Below the pieces are notes generated by a model. That model searched no databases, was not told where the DNA came from, and worked only from the letters and a program-made list of their open reading frames with translations. The translations under genes and the position numbers were made by a program. From Deltaproteobacteria bacterium UBA5756 (lineage in GTDB: Bacteria > Desulfobacterota > Syntrophorhabdia > Syntrophorhabdales > Syntrophorhabdaceae), in assembly GCA_002418985.1 (NCBI GenBank), contig DIFE01000166.1, positions 1 to 62,751 on the forward strand: a stretch of DNA of 62,751 bases. The letters are read 5' to 3'. Position 1 is the stretch's first letter. Every line of letters starts with the position of its first letter. Shown in pieces: positions 24,875 to 33,231 of this stretch.

Positions 24875-25812
24875 AGTGCAAGATCTGCGGACAGACGGCG
24901 AGCATCAACTTGCGGTCCCACAAGACCGCTTTCTGCGACACACATTTTCTTACTTTTTTCGAAAAGAGGGTAAACACCACCATCCGGCGGTACAAGCTCA
25001 TCGGCGACGGTGATCGTCCGGTGGTGGCCGTTTCGGGCGGCAAGGACTCGCTTTCCCTCTGGGTTTTTCTGACAAGGATGGGTTACGCTGCCGACGGCGT
25101 CTATGTCAATCTCGGCATCGGCGACTATTCACGGGTATCTTTGGAGAAGATCAAGGCTGTTGCCGACAGGATCGGAAGAAAGGTCTTTATCTTTCACGTC
25201 ACCGATATCTTTGGCAGGGGCATCAGCGAGGTGGCGAAGGCGCTGCGCCGGGTACCCTGTTCCGCCTGCGGGATGATAAAACGGTATGTCATGAACAGGG
25301 TCTGCATGGACAGGGGCTACAACCTTTTACTGACGGGACATAACCTTGACGATGAGGCTGCGGCCCTCTTTGGAAATGTGCTTTACTGGAAGAAGGAATA
25401 CCTCTGGAGAAAAGACATATCCCTTGATGAAAGGGAAGGCCACCTGTCGAGAAAGGCCAAGCCGTTCTTTCTCTGCTCGGAGAGAGAAGTGGCCGCATAC
25501 GCCATCATCTCCGGCATCGATTACATATATGAAGAATGCCCCTACTCGAAGGGGGCCAAAACCATCTTATATAAAGGGATCCTGGGCAAGCTCGAGGAGA
25601 TCTCACCGGGGACGAAGCTCATGTTCGTCAAGGGATACCTGAAAGAGCTCAGGGAAATGAAGGCGCTTAATCGAAAGGACGACGAGGCGTCAGGGGAAAT
25701 GCAGTACTGTGCCACCTGCGGGTATCCGTCCGGCGGCGAAGAATGCGGTTACTGCCGGACCCTTCAGAAATTTGAGCTTCCATACTCTGCCGGGTTCGAG
25801 GAATATGGTTGA
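24871..25812 (+). CDS. TtuA/TtcA-family tRNA 2-thiolation protein
   Basis: 313-aa PP-loop ATPase of the TtuA/Ncs6 class. An N-terminal zinc finger (CKICGQ, then C-x2-H in CDTHF), the PP-loop SGGKDSLS at about residue 52, a Cys pair in VPCSACGMIKR and a third Cys in EECPYSKGAK that together would hold a 4Fe-4S cluster, GHNLDDEA, and a C-terminal zinc finger (YCATCGYPSGGEECGYC). TtuA uses TtuB thiocarboxylate to convert T54 of tRNA to 2-thio form, mainly in thermophiles; Ncs6 relatives act on wobble U34. The adjoining Gly-Gly carrier gene supports the TtuB-TtuA assignment. The target nucleotide is inference. Confidence 0.85.
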   Translation: MKCKICGQTASINLRSHKTAFCDTHFLTFFEKRVNTTIRRYKLIGDGDRPVVAVSGGKDSLSLWVFLTRMGYAADGVYVNLGIGDYSRVSLEKIKAVADRIGRKVFIFHVTDIFGRGISEVAKALRRVPCSACGMIKRYVMNRVCMDRGYNLLLTGHNLDDEAAALFGNVLYWKKEYLWRKDISLDEREGHLSRKAKPFFLCSEREVAAYAIISGIDYIYEECPYSKGAKTILYKGILGKLEEISPGTKLMFVKGYLKELREMKALNRKDDEASGEMQYCATCGYPSGGEECGYCRTLQKFELPYSAGFEEYG

Positions 25813-25859
25813 TATCAATTGACAGGGGCGGGTCCGGGTGACATAATTCGGGTATAAAA

Positions 25860-27230
25860 ATGATAGACAGGTTGTCGCAGCTTATCTTCAATATCTACGA
25901 GGCGTTTACAGTAGCGTTCTACATGCGGGAAAAGGACACTCTTAATTGTCTCTCTTCCGTTACCTTTGCGAAGAGTTTTGATGAAAAGAAGAGTATTCCC
26001 GTGGAGGGGACTCTTCCGGGCTGGGTGATCAAACACAACGCTCCGCTCATCATACCTAACTTCGACAGGGACGAGGACGCTCTTGGCTATTATGGCGCCA
26101 GTGAAGGAATAAAGTCTTTCATGGGATATCCCATGGACACAAAGGGCGTCATCATCGTTGACAGCAAGAAAAAATATGTCTTTACTGATAAGGAGAAAAA
26201 GATACTCGGATCTTTCGCGTCCCTCATTCACCAGGAAATCGAGCAGGAAAGAAAAGCGCTTCATGCCGAGGAAACGATGGAGGAGTTATACGCGGAGAGA
26301 CGAATTCTGAACCTCCTGTCCGCCCTGAACACATCGAAAGTATCCACCCCTGACGTCCTTACGGAGATACTGGGTCTTTCGGGAGGGACATTCTGCTTCA
26401 TCGGCATGGAGAAAAAGGGTCGTCTCGTCATCCAGGACGTGGTGGGTATCGAAAAGGACGATGCGGTAAAAAAAGAATGTCACCCCGGCGAGAGCATCGC
26501 TTCGGTGGTTTTCGAGGGTGGCAGGGAACTTCTTCTTCCCCACGGCAGCGCCTATCTTCGAGAAAAATCCCTCTTATTTCCCAATGAACCGTTCAAGGCA
26601 CGCCAGTTTTTCGGTTTTCCCCTGATCACGGAAGACACGACCTTCGGGGTCATAGGCTTCGTTTCACTTGACGAGAACGAACTCAAGCAGAGCGCCATCG
26701 GCGCATTGAGAAATCTTTCCTGCCTTCTGTCACTCTATTTCACCGCCCAGTGGATGCGCGAGCACCTGGACAGGATACGGGACTTCGATCCCGTGACGGG
26801 CGCAGTACAGTTTCCCGTGTTTCTAAGCGCCGTGGAGACGATGGCCAGAAAGAATGAACGGTTTTCCATCCTCTGCGTCAAGCTGGGGAACATCGTCCTC
26901 TATAACAGAAAAATGGGTTCCGAAGGGACGAACGATCTCTTGAGGAGAATCTGCCAGGTCATCCGTTATTGTGCCGGGGGCAAGGCCTTCGTGGCCCGCA
27001 AGAACGGGGGCCGCTTCTTTGTTCTTCTGAAGGGCGGGGAGACCTTCGAAACGAGAAACATGATGAAGCTTCTCTACCATGCCGTGGGTAAAAGCCTGTC
27101 AGAGGAAGGGCTGTCTGCGGGAGCCGGAATGATAGAACTCGGCACGGTCAGCTATCCCGACGATTCGCCCGACCTGTGGGAGCTTTTTGACAGGATAGAA
27201 GAAAAGAAAATACGCAAATTCATTGAATAA
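25860..27230 (+). CDS. GAF-GAF-degenerate GGDEF protein
   Basis: 456-aa soluble regulator. Residues about 1-140 look like a GAF domain (PVEGTLPGWVIKHNAPLIIPNFDRD is its lid region, cited here only by ends PVEGTLPGW and IIPNF; GVIIVDSKK). Residues about 150-300 form a second GAF-like unit (CHPGESIASVVFEGG, FGVIGFVSLDEN). Residues 310-450 are a GGDEF-like fold: DFDPVTGAVQFPVFL matches the D-x-LT-x-L-x-N entry helix, and RKNGGRFFVLL stands where GG[D/E]EF should be. The catalytic acidic residues are lost, so diguanylate cyclase activity is unlikely; GTP or c-di-GMP sensing is possible. It lies 13 bases before mreB and is probably co-transcribed, suggesting a link to cell shape control. That link is inference from position. 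Confidence 0.7.
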   Translation: MIDRLSQLIFNIYEAFTVAFYMREKDTLNCLSSVTFAKSFDEKKSIPVEGTLPGWVIKHNAPLIIPNFDRDEDALGYYGASEGIKSFMGYPMDTKGVIIVDSKKKYVFTDKEKKILGSFASLIHQEIEQERKALHAEETMEELYAERRILNLLSALNTSKVSTPDVLTEILGLSGGTFCFIGMEKKGRLVIQDVVGIEKDDAVKKECHPGESIASVVFEGGRELLLPHGSAYLREKSLLFPNEPFKARQFFGFPLITEDTTFGVIGFVSLDENELKQSAIGALRNLSCLLSLYFTAQWMREHLDRIRDFDPVTGAVQFPVFLSAVETMARKNERFSILCVKLGNIVLYNRKMGSEGTNDLLRRICQVIRYCAGGKAFVARKNGGRFFVLLKGGETFETRNMMKLLYHAVGKSLSEEGLSAGAGMIELGTVSYPDDSPDLWELFDRIEEKKIRKFIE

Positions 27231-27243
27231 GGAGGAAGGGGGC

Positions 27244-28275
27244 ATGGGTTTCTTCAGACAATTGTTCGGAATGTTTTCAACGCACCTTGCAATGGACCTT
27301 GGTACGGCGAACACTCTGATCTATATGAAGGGGGAGGGTATTGTTCTCAATCAGCCGTCCGTTGTCGCCATTGACAACAATTCCGGAAAGGTCATCGCCG
27401 TCGGCAAGGAGGCGAAGGAATATATCGGCAGAACGCCCCCCAACATCAGCGCCATACGTCCTCTGAAGGATGGGGTCATCGCCGACTTCGACGTGGCCAA
27501 GGCGATGATTAAGTATTTTCTTAAGGTCGTCAGCAACGAGCGGAAGATATCGAAACCCAGGATGGTCGTCGGCGTGCCTTCGGGCATAACCCAGGTGGAG
27601 AAGAAGGCCGTCATCGATGCCTGCTTCCAGGTCGGCATACGCGACGTACATCTTATCGAGGAACCCATGGCCGCGTCCATCGGCGCAGGTATGCCCATTG
27701 AGCTGCCGAGGGGCAACATGATCATAGATATCGGCGGCGGTACCACGGAGGTTGCCATCATCAGCCTTTCGGCCGTGGCATACAGCGAGTCTCTGAGGGT
27801 TGCCGGCGATGAACTCGACGAGGCCATTGTCCGGTATCTTCAGAAAAAGCACCAGCTTGCCATAGGTGTGATCGCGGCTGAGAAGATCAAGATAGAGGGT
27901 GCGTCGGCCTACCCCATCGACTCCTTGAGCGACTCCATTAATGTCGTCGGAAAGGACTTGCTCACGAGCATACCAAGGAGTCTCAAGATATCGAAAGAAG
28001 AGGTTCGCGAGGCCATTGAAGAACCCGTCTCGGCCATCCTCGATTCAGTGAGGAGGGCCCTCGAGAAGCTTCCGGCAGAGTTCGTTTCCGACCTCAATGA
28101 GACAGGCATAGTCCTGACAGGCGGAGGAGCGCTCCTCAAAGGGCTTGACCAGCGGATCGAGAACGAAACAGGTATAAGTGTGACGGTGGCCGATGACCCC
28201 CTCGTATCGGTAACCATGGGTTGCGGTAGGGCCCTCGAAGAACTGCCGAAATATAAGAAGGTGTTTATCAACTAA
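27244..28275 (+). CDS. mreB: rod shape-determining protein MreB
   Basis: 343-aa bacterial actin, usual length. Phosphate 1 loop AMDLGTANTLIY, GKEAKEYIGRTP, VVGVPSGITQVEKKAV, phosphate 2 IIDIGGGTTEVA, adenosine motif LTGGGALLKGLD. It forms membrane-attached filaments that direct the side-wall elongasome. The N-terminal MGFFRQLFGMF is a short amphipathic helix typical of membrane-binding MreB. The start at 27244 uses AAGGAGGAAGGGGGC. mreC/mreD do not follow; a strong terminator ends the unit 30 bases after the stop, so mreB is separated from mreCD here. Confidence 0.97.
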   Translation: MGFFRQLFGMFSTHLAMDLGTANTLIYMKGEGIVLNQPSVVAIDNNSGKVIAVGKEAKEYIGRTPPNISAIRPLKDGVIADFDVAKAMIKYFLKVVSNERKISKPRMVVGVPSGITQVEKKAVIDACFQVGIRDVHLIEEPMAASIGAGMPIELPRGNMIIDIGGGTTEVAIISLSAVAYSESLRVAGDELDEAIVRYLQKKHQLAIGVIAAEKIKIEGASAYPIDSLSDSINVVGKDLLTSIPRSLKISKEEVREAIEEPVSAILDSVRRALEKLPAEFVSDLNETGIVLTGGGALLKGLDQRIENETGISVTVADDPLVSVTMGCGRALEELPKYKKVFIN

Positions 28276-28304
28276 AGAGAAAGGTCAACGGGTAAAAGAA
28301 AAGG

Positions 28305-28353
28305 GCAGACGGGCATACGGGAAATTTCTTCCGCGTGCCCGTCTGCGTTTTTA
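28305..28353 (+). terminator. Rho-independent terminator after mreB
   Basis: GCAGACGGGCA and TGCCCGTCTGC form an 11-bp perfect stem over a 20-base loop, followed by GTTTTTAG. The opposite strand carries TTTTCTTTT after the stem, so it may also stop the convergent helicase transcript, although it overlaps the end of that gene. Confidence 0.85.
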
Positions 28354-30336
28354 GTATTCGGATATGGCCCACTCTTCATACCGGGCCCCGTCAAGTTCCG
28401 CGAGGAAGCGGGAAGGGCGCATGATGATGTGGCCGGCCTGACGGTCGAAGGCCAGTATGGGGTAGCACAGGTAAAGCTCGTCCATGGCCCGGGTTGATGC
28501 GACGTAGAAAAGGCGTCTCTCTTCTTCAACGGCTCCTTCCTCCACTGCCCTGGGATTCGGGAACCTTCCCTCGGCGCACCAGATCATGAATACGACCTGC
28601 CATTCGAGGCCCTTCGCCTGGTGGATGGTGCTCAGGACCACCCGCTCGTCGTTGGGCTCGCCGGCCTCAGCGGCCTCTTCGCCGGAGAGGCCGCTCATGA
28701 GCGAAAGCTCGCTCAGAAACGTCTCCAGCGAATGATACCTGGTGGAAAAGTTGATAAGCTGGCCCAGGTCTTCAAGACGCGCCTCGTAGTTGGGGTAGGT
28801 GAACTTGAGATATTCGATGTAGCCGTGCTTGAGGACGGCGGAGATCATGTCCCCCGGGGCCTCATCGCTCCGCAGGTTTTTCAACTCACTGAAGAGCTCC
28901 GACCAGACCTCGACGTTCTCCTTCTTGATGCTCTTGAAGGTGTCTGCGATCGTCTTCGAGATAAGGGTTTCAAAGGGGTCTTCGCATGCCTTAATGTAGG
29001 AATAGATATGGTCTGCGGTCTTCTTTCCGATGCGCGGGAATATCCTGAACATTCGCTTCCACGATATCTCGTCATCGGGGTTCGCCATGACCCTGAGGAA
29101 GGAGACGACGTCCTTTATATGGGCCTGCTCGAAGAATCTGAGCCCGCTGCGGATCTCGAAAGGGATACCCCGCCGGGTAAATTCCATCTGCACTTCCATT
29201 GAATGGTAATGGGCTCGATATAAAACGGATATACGGTCAAGGGGCACACCCTCGTCGGACAGTTCCAGTATCCGCTGGGCCACGAATTCTGCCTGCTGGA
29301 TCACGTCCCGGGACGGCGCGACGACGGGGACGATCCCGCTCTTCTTAACGCTGTGCAGGGTCTTTTCAAACTGGTTCATGTTGAACGAGATGGAATTATT
29401 GGCGAGATCCAGGATTTCAGGTGTGCTCCGGTAATTCGTCTCCAGTTTGTATACCTTTGCTTCCCCATATTTTTTGGGAAAATCGAGGATATTCTGGAAG
29501 TTGGCCCCCCGGAAGGAGTAAATGCTCTGGGCGTCGTCGCCGACGACCATGACGTTGCGGTTGATGAGGCCCATGAAATCTATAATCTCCGACTGGATGC
29601 GGTTTGTGTCCTGGTATTCGTCGACAAGGATATGGCGAAAGGTCATCGCATAGAGCTTGCGAAGTTCCTCATCCTCGGCGAGTATCCTGTGCCAGTAAAT
29701 GAGCAGGTCGTCGAAGTCCATGGCGTTTGTTTCCCGTTTCTTGTCGCTGTATAGCTTGTGGATCGCCGTCATCTCGTCGGCAAGGTCATAGAAGAAAGGG
29801 TTTCTTTCCCGTATGGCCTGGTCGATCGTCTGCATGGTATTGGCGGCATAGCTGAAGAGCTCTTTCAAGACGCCGCCCTTGGGGAACATCCTGTTCTTCG
29901 TGTCGATGCCCGATTGCTTTATGGCAAGTTCCACAACGTCCTTTGCATCCTCGTTGTCGAGAATCGTAAAACTCCTGCGGTAACCGACGCGCTCGGCATG
30001 CTGGCGGAGGATCAGGTTGCCGATGTGATGGAACGTTCCGCCCCAGATGTAGCGGGTATCCATCTTCACGAGGTGCTCGACCCGGTGGAGCATCTCCCGG
30101 GCCGCCTTGTTGGTAAAGGTAAGGAGCAGTATGCCTCCCGGCGGAACACCCCTCTCGAGAAGACGCGCCACCCTGTATGTCACGACTCGTGTCTTGCCGC
30201 TTCCTGCCCCCGCGATAACGAGGATCGGCCCGTCATCGCTGAGGACCACGTTGAGCTGTTCCTCGTTAAGCTCGCGCCCATAGTCGATAACCGCCTTCAC
30301 GGGTGAGACATCGCGATGGATGGTATATTTTTTCAT
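28351..30336 (-). CDS. UvrD/PcrA-type superfamily 1 DNA helicase
   Basis: 661-aa SF1A helicase. Q motif LNEEQLNVV, motif I GAGSGKTRV, Ia LLTFTNKAA, II LVDEYQDTN, III VVGDDAQSIYSFRGA, IV LETNYRST, V STIHQAKGLEWQVVF, VI FYVASTRAMDELYL. It unwinds DNA 3' to 5' in repair or replication restart. Compared with PcrA/UvrD (about 720 aa) it lacks the flexible C-terminal tail that contacts RNA polymerase and UvrB, so a specialised or Rep-like role is possible. Two close family names fit (pcrA, uvrD), so no symbol is given. Converges with mreB at the terminator hairpin. Confidence 0.9.
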   Translation of the reverse strand: MKKYTIHRDVSPVKAVIDYGRELNEEQLNVVLSDDGPILVIAGAGSGKTRVVTYRVARLLERGVPPGGILLLTFTNKAAREMLHRVEHLVKMDTRYIWGGTFHHIGNLILRQHAERVGYRRSFTILDNEDAKDVVELAIKQSGIDTKNRMFPKGGVLKELFSYAANTMQTIDQAIRERNPFFYDLADEMTAIHKLYSDKKRETNAMDFDDLLIYWHRILAEDEELRKLYAMTFRHILVDEYQDTNRIQSEIIDFMGLINRNVMVVGDDAQSIYSFRGANFQNILDFPKKYGEAKVYKLETNYRSTPEILDLANNSISFNMNQFEKTLHSVKKSGIVPVVAPSRDVIQQAEFVAQRILELSDEGVPLDRISVLYRAHYHSMEVQMEFTRRGIPFEIRSGLRFFEQAHIKDVVSFLRVMANPDDEISWKRMFRIFPRIGKKTADHIYSYIKACEDPFETLISKTIADTFKSIKKENVEVWSELFSELKNLRSDEAPGDMISAVLKHGYIEYLKFTYPNYEARLEDLGQLINFSTRYHSLETFLSELSLMSGLSGEEAAEAGEPNDERVVLSTIHQAKGLEWQVVFMIWCAEGRFPNPRAVEEGAVEEERRLFYVASTRAMDELYLCYPILAFDRQAGHIIMRPSRFLAELDGARYEEWAISEY

Positions 30337-30495
30337 AGGGCTACATTATGCCCCTGCCGAACGCGCCATGTCAAGCCGCTCCCGGGCGGTGCCGTGACGG
30401 GCGGCAGAGTTTTTGTCCGTGATTTTTTTAGTTTTTTTTGGTAGACTCAGGGAAATTTCGTGTCCGATCACTAATCACGCAAAGGAGGATCTATC

Positions 30496-31143
30496 ATGCG
30501 TATCGTATTATTGGGAGCGCCGGGAGCCGGCAAAGGTACAGTTGCGAAGTCATTGACGGAATTTGACGGGTCGGTACAGATCTCCACCGGGGACATTCTG
30601 CGCAACGCCGTCAAGGCGGGGTCCGAATTGGGCAAGAAGGCGAAAGGCTACATGGAACGGGGAGAGCTTGTACCCGATGACCTGATCATGGACATCATGG
30701 AAGTACGTATGAAGGAACCTGACTGCCAGAAGGGGTTTCTCCTCGACGGTTTCCCCAGGACGATCCCCCAGGCGGAGGCATTGAAGAAACTTCTCGAAAA
30801 GATCGGCATAAAGCTCGATGCCGCCATCAACCTCGACGTGCCGACGGATGTCATCCTCGACAGGCTGACGACGAGACGGACCTGTTCTAACCCTGACTGC
30901 CAGGAGATCTATAACATCAAGAGCAAGCCGCCAAAAGCAGACGGGACCTGCTTCAAGTGCGGTTCACCCGCGGTCCAGCGCGCCGACGAAACAGAAGAAG
31001 CAATCAAGCAGAGGCTTGCCACATACAACGAAAAGACCGCCCCTCTCATCGACTTTTATAAGAAGGAAGGCCTCCTCAAAATCATCAGCTCCTTGAGCAG
31101 CCAGGAGATCGTGGAAGAAGTCAAGGCAGCGGTGAAGAAGTAA
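30496..31143 (+). CDS. adk: adenylate kinase
   Basis: 215-aa long-type adenylate kinase (ATP + AMP to 2 ADP). P-loop GAPGAGKGT at residue 7, AMP site STGDILRNAVKAG, FLLDGFPRT, LID domain with a four-cysteine zinc site (CSNPDC and CFKC) as in Gram-positive and many delta-type enzymes, and Arg-bearing QRADETEEAIKQRL. The RBS AAAGGAGG is well placed. It is alone here, not in the usual ribosomal protein operon next to secY, which is worth noting. It is followed by inverted heptad repeats and not by a clear terminator. Confidence 0.97.
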   Translation: MRIVLLGAPGAGKGTVAKSLTEFDGSVQISTGDILRNAVKAGSELGKKAKGYMERGELVPDDLIMDIMEVRMKEPDCQKGFLLDGFPRTIPQAEALKKLLEKIGIKLDAAINLDVPTDVILDRLTTRRTCSNPDCQEIYNIKSKPPKADGTCFKCGSPAVQRADETEEAIKQRLATYNEKTAPLIDFYKKEGLLKIISSLSSQEIVEEVKAAVKK

Positions 31144-31150
31144 TACTACA

Positions 31151-31246
31151 GGTTATGCGTGATAGGTAATAGGTAATGGGAAAGAACGCCGGCAGCCGGG
31201 TGTCTTCTTGCTTTTCCTATTACCCATAACCTATTACCCATAACCC
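31151..31246. repeat. heptad repeats in inverted arrangement, locus B
   Basis: 31151-31180, read on the minus strand, is CCCATTA CCTATTA CCTATCA CGCATAA CC. 31216-31246, read on the plus strand, is CCTATTA CCCATAA CCTATTA CCCATAA CCC. The two arrays face each other across 35 bases and could pair into a long imperfect hairpin. It fills the gap between adk and the TIM-barrel gene. Confidence 0.75.
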
Positions 31247-31255
31247 CGTTTTTCT

Positions 31256-32122
31256 ATGCACTTCGGATTTTCCACATATTTTCTTACCAACGAGACCCTG
31301 GAAGGTGTGATCGACCATATTCTGGCCGCGGGGATCAGAGTCGTCGAGCTTTCCTATGAACCTCCTCACCTTTTCTCCCTGGATGACAGGCTGATCGAAA
31401 AGCTGCGCAGCCTCAAGGACCGGGGCGTGAGTTTTTCGATGCACGGGCCGTTCCTCGAGATCAATCTGGGGAGTTATCTCGATGAGATACGACAGGTGTC
31501 CAGGGAAAGGGTACTGGCCGCCCTGGAGCTTTCCGCGAAAATCGGGGCCGACCCGGTCGTCGTCCATCCGGGATACTCTTTTTTCCGGAAACTGAAGGGG
31601 TATGATAGAGAGCTTCAGACCCGGTTCCTGGAAGACCTGAAGGTTGTCGCGGAGGAAGCGCGAAGACTTGGTGTGAGGGTTGCCCTGGAAAACATCTTCA
31701 TGTCTTACTTCTACTTTCAGGAGCTAACGGAGTTCGCTGCGATCCGGGAGGCTGTCCCTGGAATAGGGGTAACTCTCGACATCGGCCACGCTTACATCTC
31801 AAAACGTACGGCAAAGCAGCCTGAACCGGAAGAAACGATCCTCGACGACGTCCGCCGCATGGGCATAGAGAATCTCTTCCATGTCCATCTCCATAATAAT
31901 GACGGTACCCGAGACGATCATGATTTCGTAAAGGGGTCCATCGACATGGCCAAGGTCCTTCACGGCCTTAAAGAACTCGGCTATGAAGGCAAGGTCATCA
32001 TCGAAACCCTGGACATCGACCGCTCGGGCTTTCCGGCCGTTCTGGAAAAACTCCGGACGATAATGCCCTTAAGGGCGGGTTCGGGCGGTTCAAAAAGTCT
32101 CCAACATCCATATCCAGAGTAA
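31256..32122 (+). CDS. sugar phosphate isomerase/epimerase-like TIM-barrel protein
   Basis: 288-aa xylose isomerase-like TIM barrel (AP endonuclease 2 superfamily). Metal-site pieces are visible: FSMHGPFLEINLG, VVVHPGYSFF, ALENIF (Glu ligand), TLDIGHAYIS, FHVHLHNNDG, DDHDFVKGSID, VIIETLD (Glu ligand). The fold is used by endonuclease IV and by sugar isomerases; the short length and lack of endonuclease IV loops favour a carbohydrate-type activity that I cannot define. The start has no good ribosome site; it lies just past the heptad array. The 3' end overlaps the convergent AEC transporter gene by 33 bases. Confidence 0.75.
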   Translation: MHFGFSTYFLTNETLEGVIDHILAAGIRVVELSYEPPHLFSLDDRLIEKLRSLKDRGVSFSMHGPFLEINLGSYLDEIRQVSRERVLAALELSAKIGADPVVVHPGYSFFRKLKGYDRELQTRFLEDLKVVAEEARRLGVRVALENIFMSYFYFQELTEFAAIREAVPGIGVTLDIGHAYISKRTAKQPEPEETILDDVRRMGIENLFHVHLHNNDGTRDDHDFVKGSIDMAKVLHGLKELGYEGKVIIETLDIDRSGFPAVLEKLRTIMPLRAGSGGSKSLQHPYPE

Positions 32123-33004
32123 ATAGGTCACGGGCGACACGAGCGTAGTCAGCGTGATCGTCCCGGAGGCGATCAGAGTATCTCCGCCCAGTTCGCGGGC
32201 CATGATGTAGGTGGTGATGGCCGTGGGGGTCGCAAGAAGGATGATTGCGGGCAGGGCCGCGCGAAAATCGATGGACAGGACATGGCAAAGGAGAACCGCC
32301 AGGCCCGGAAGGACGATGACCTTGAGAAGCGCGGCGATGATCGCGGGGCGGAGGGTTTTCGTGAGCGTCGAAAGGGAAATGGAACCGCCGATGATAATGA
32401 GCGCCATGGGCAGGGCGATGTTGGCGACGATCCCTATGCTCTTCATCAGTACCGAGGGTATCCTGACCTGAAAAAGAACGAGGACCATGCCCGCGAAAGT
32501 CGCGATGATGACCGGAGTCGTAATAATCGAAATGGCCGTCCTCACGAGACTGCGATGCTTCCCCGATGCCAGTGAAAGTATCAGCACTGCCAGGGCGTTA
32601 TTGAAAAGTATGAGAATACCGACGAGGAGGCTTCCCCGCTCGAGACCCTTCTCGCCGAGAAGATAGAAGATGACTGCAAGCCCCACATATGTGACGTTTC
32701 CGTGAAAGGTGCTCTGAACGAAGCTACCTAATTTGGCCGTGCGATATCCACCCACGGCGGCGGCGACAAGGGCGATGCCGATAACAGCGAGCGTCGGCAG
32801 AGTTATCGAAAGAACGGACAGCCATCCGATGTCCCTCGCGTCTGCCCGAACGATTCCCGTGAAGATAAGAAAGGGTAGGGGGAAGAGGTAAACGAACCGG
32901 TTTGCTTCAGATATAAAGCCGTCGGAAAGAAGCTTCCTGTTCTTGAGAAAATACCCGAAGGCGATGATGACAAAGATGGGTGAGATGGTCTTGAGAATCT
33001 CCAT
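32090..33004 (-). CDS. AEC family transporter (auxin efflux carrier type)
   Basis: 304-aa integral membrane protein with about ten hydrophobic segments. It starts with IFVIIAFGYFLKNRKLLSD, the standard N-terminus of the AEC family, contains the central NVTYVGLAV (NxxF/Y-type crossover) and a C-terminal repeat ALPAIILLATPTAITTYIMA. AEC members export or import small organic acids such as malate or malonate; substrate cannot be read here. I start at ATG (MEILKT) although TTG and GTG codons lie just upstream in frame and none has a clear ribosome site. Overlaps tail to tail with the TIM-barrel gene. Confidence 0.85.
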   Translation of the reverse strand: MEILKTISPIFVIIAFGYFLKNRKLLSDGFISEANRFVYLFPLPFLIFTGIVRADARDIGWLSVLSITLPTLAVIGIALVAAAVGGYRTAKLGSFVQSTFHGNVTYVGLAVIFYLLGEKGLERGSLLVGILILFNNALAVLILSLASGKHRSLVRTAISIITTPVIIATFAGMVLVLFQVRIPSVLMKSIGIVANIALPMALIIIGGSISLSTLTKTLRPAIIAALLKVIVLPGLAVLLCHVLSIDFRAALPAIILLATPTAITTYIMARELGGDTLIASGTITLTTLVSPVTYLLWIWMLETF

Positions 33005-33160
33005 CACCGGTCCCAAGAAGGGGTAATTCGGGGTCTATTTCGGCCCTCATTGTTCACTATAGTAAACATACGATTCTTTACCATTTTTTTCATTAGCGTG
33101 CAAGGCTTTAACTGTAGCGAAATACTTGATATCAGGGAGGTTTTGCCCTCGTGATTTTTA

Positions 33161-33190
33161 TTGACAAAGGAAAGGAGAAAAAGATATAAG
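33161..33190 (+). promoter_or_regulatory. promoter of the GlcD-like operon
   Basis: TTGACA, 17 bases, ATATAA (or 18 bases and TATAAG), about 42 bases before the ATG at 33232. The rest of the gap 33005-33231 holds nothing I can name. Confidence 0.65.
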
Positions 33191-33231
33191 AAAGTGAAAT
33201 TAGTAACAATATCAAAACAGGGGGTACAGGG

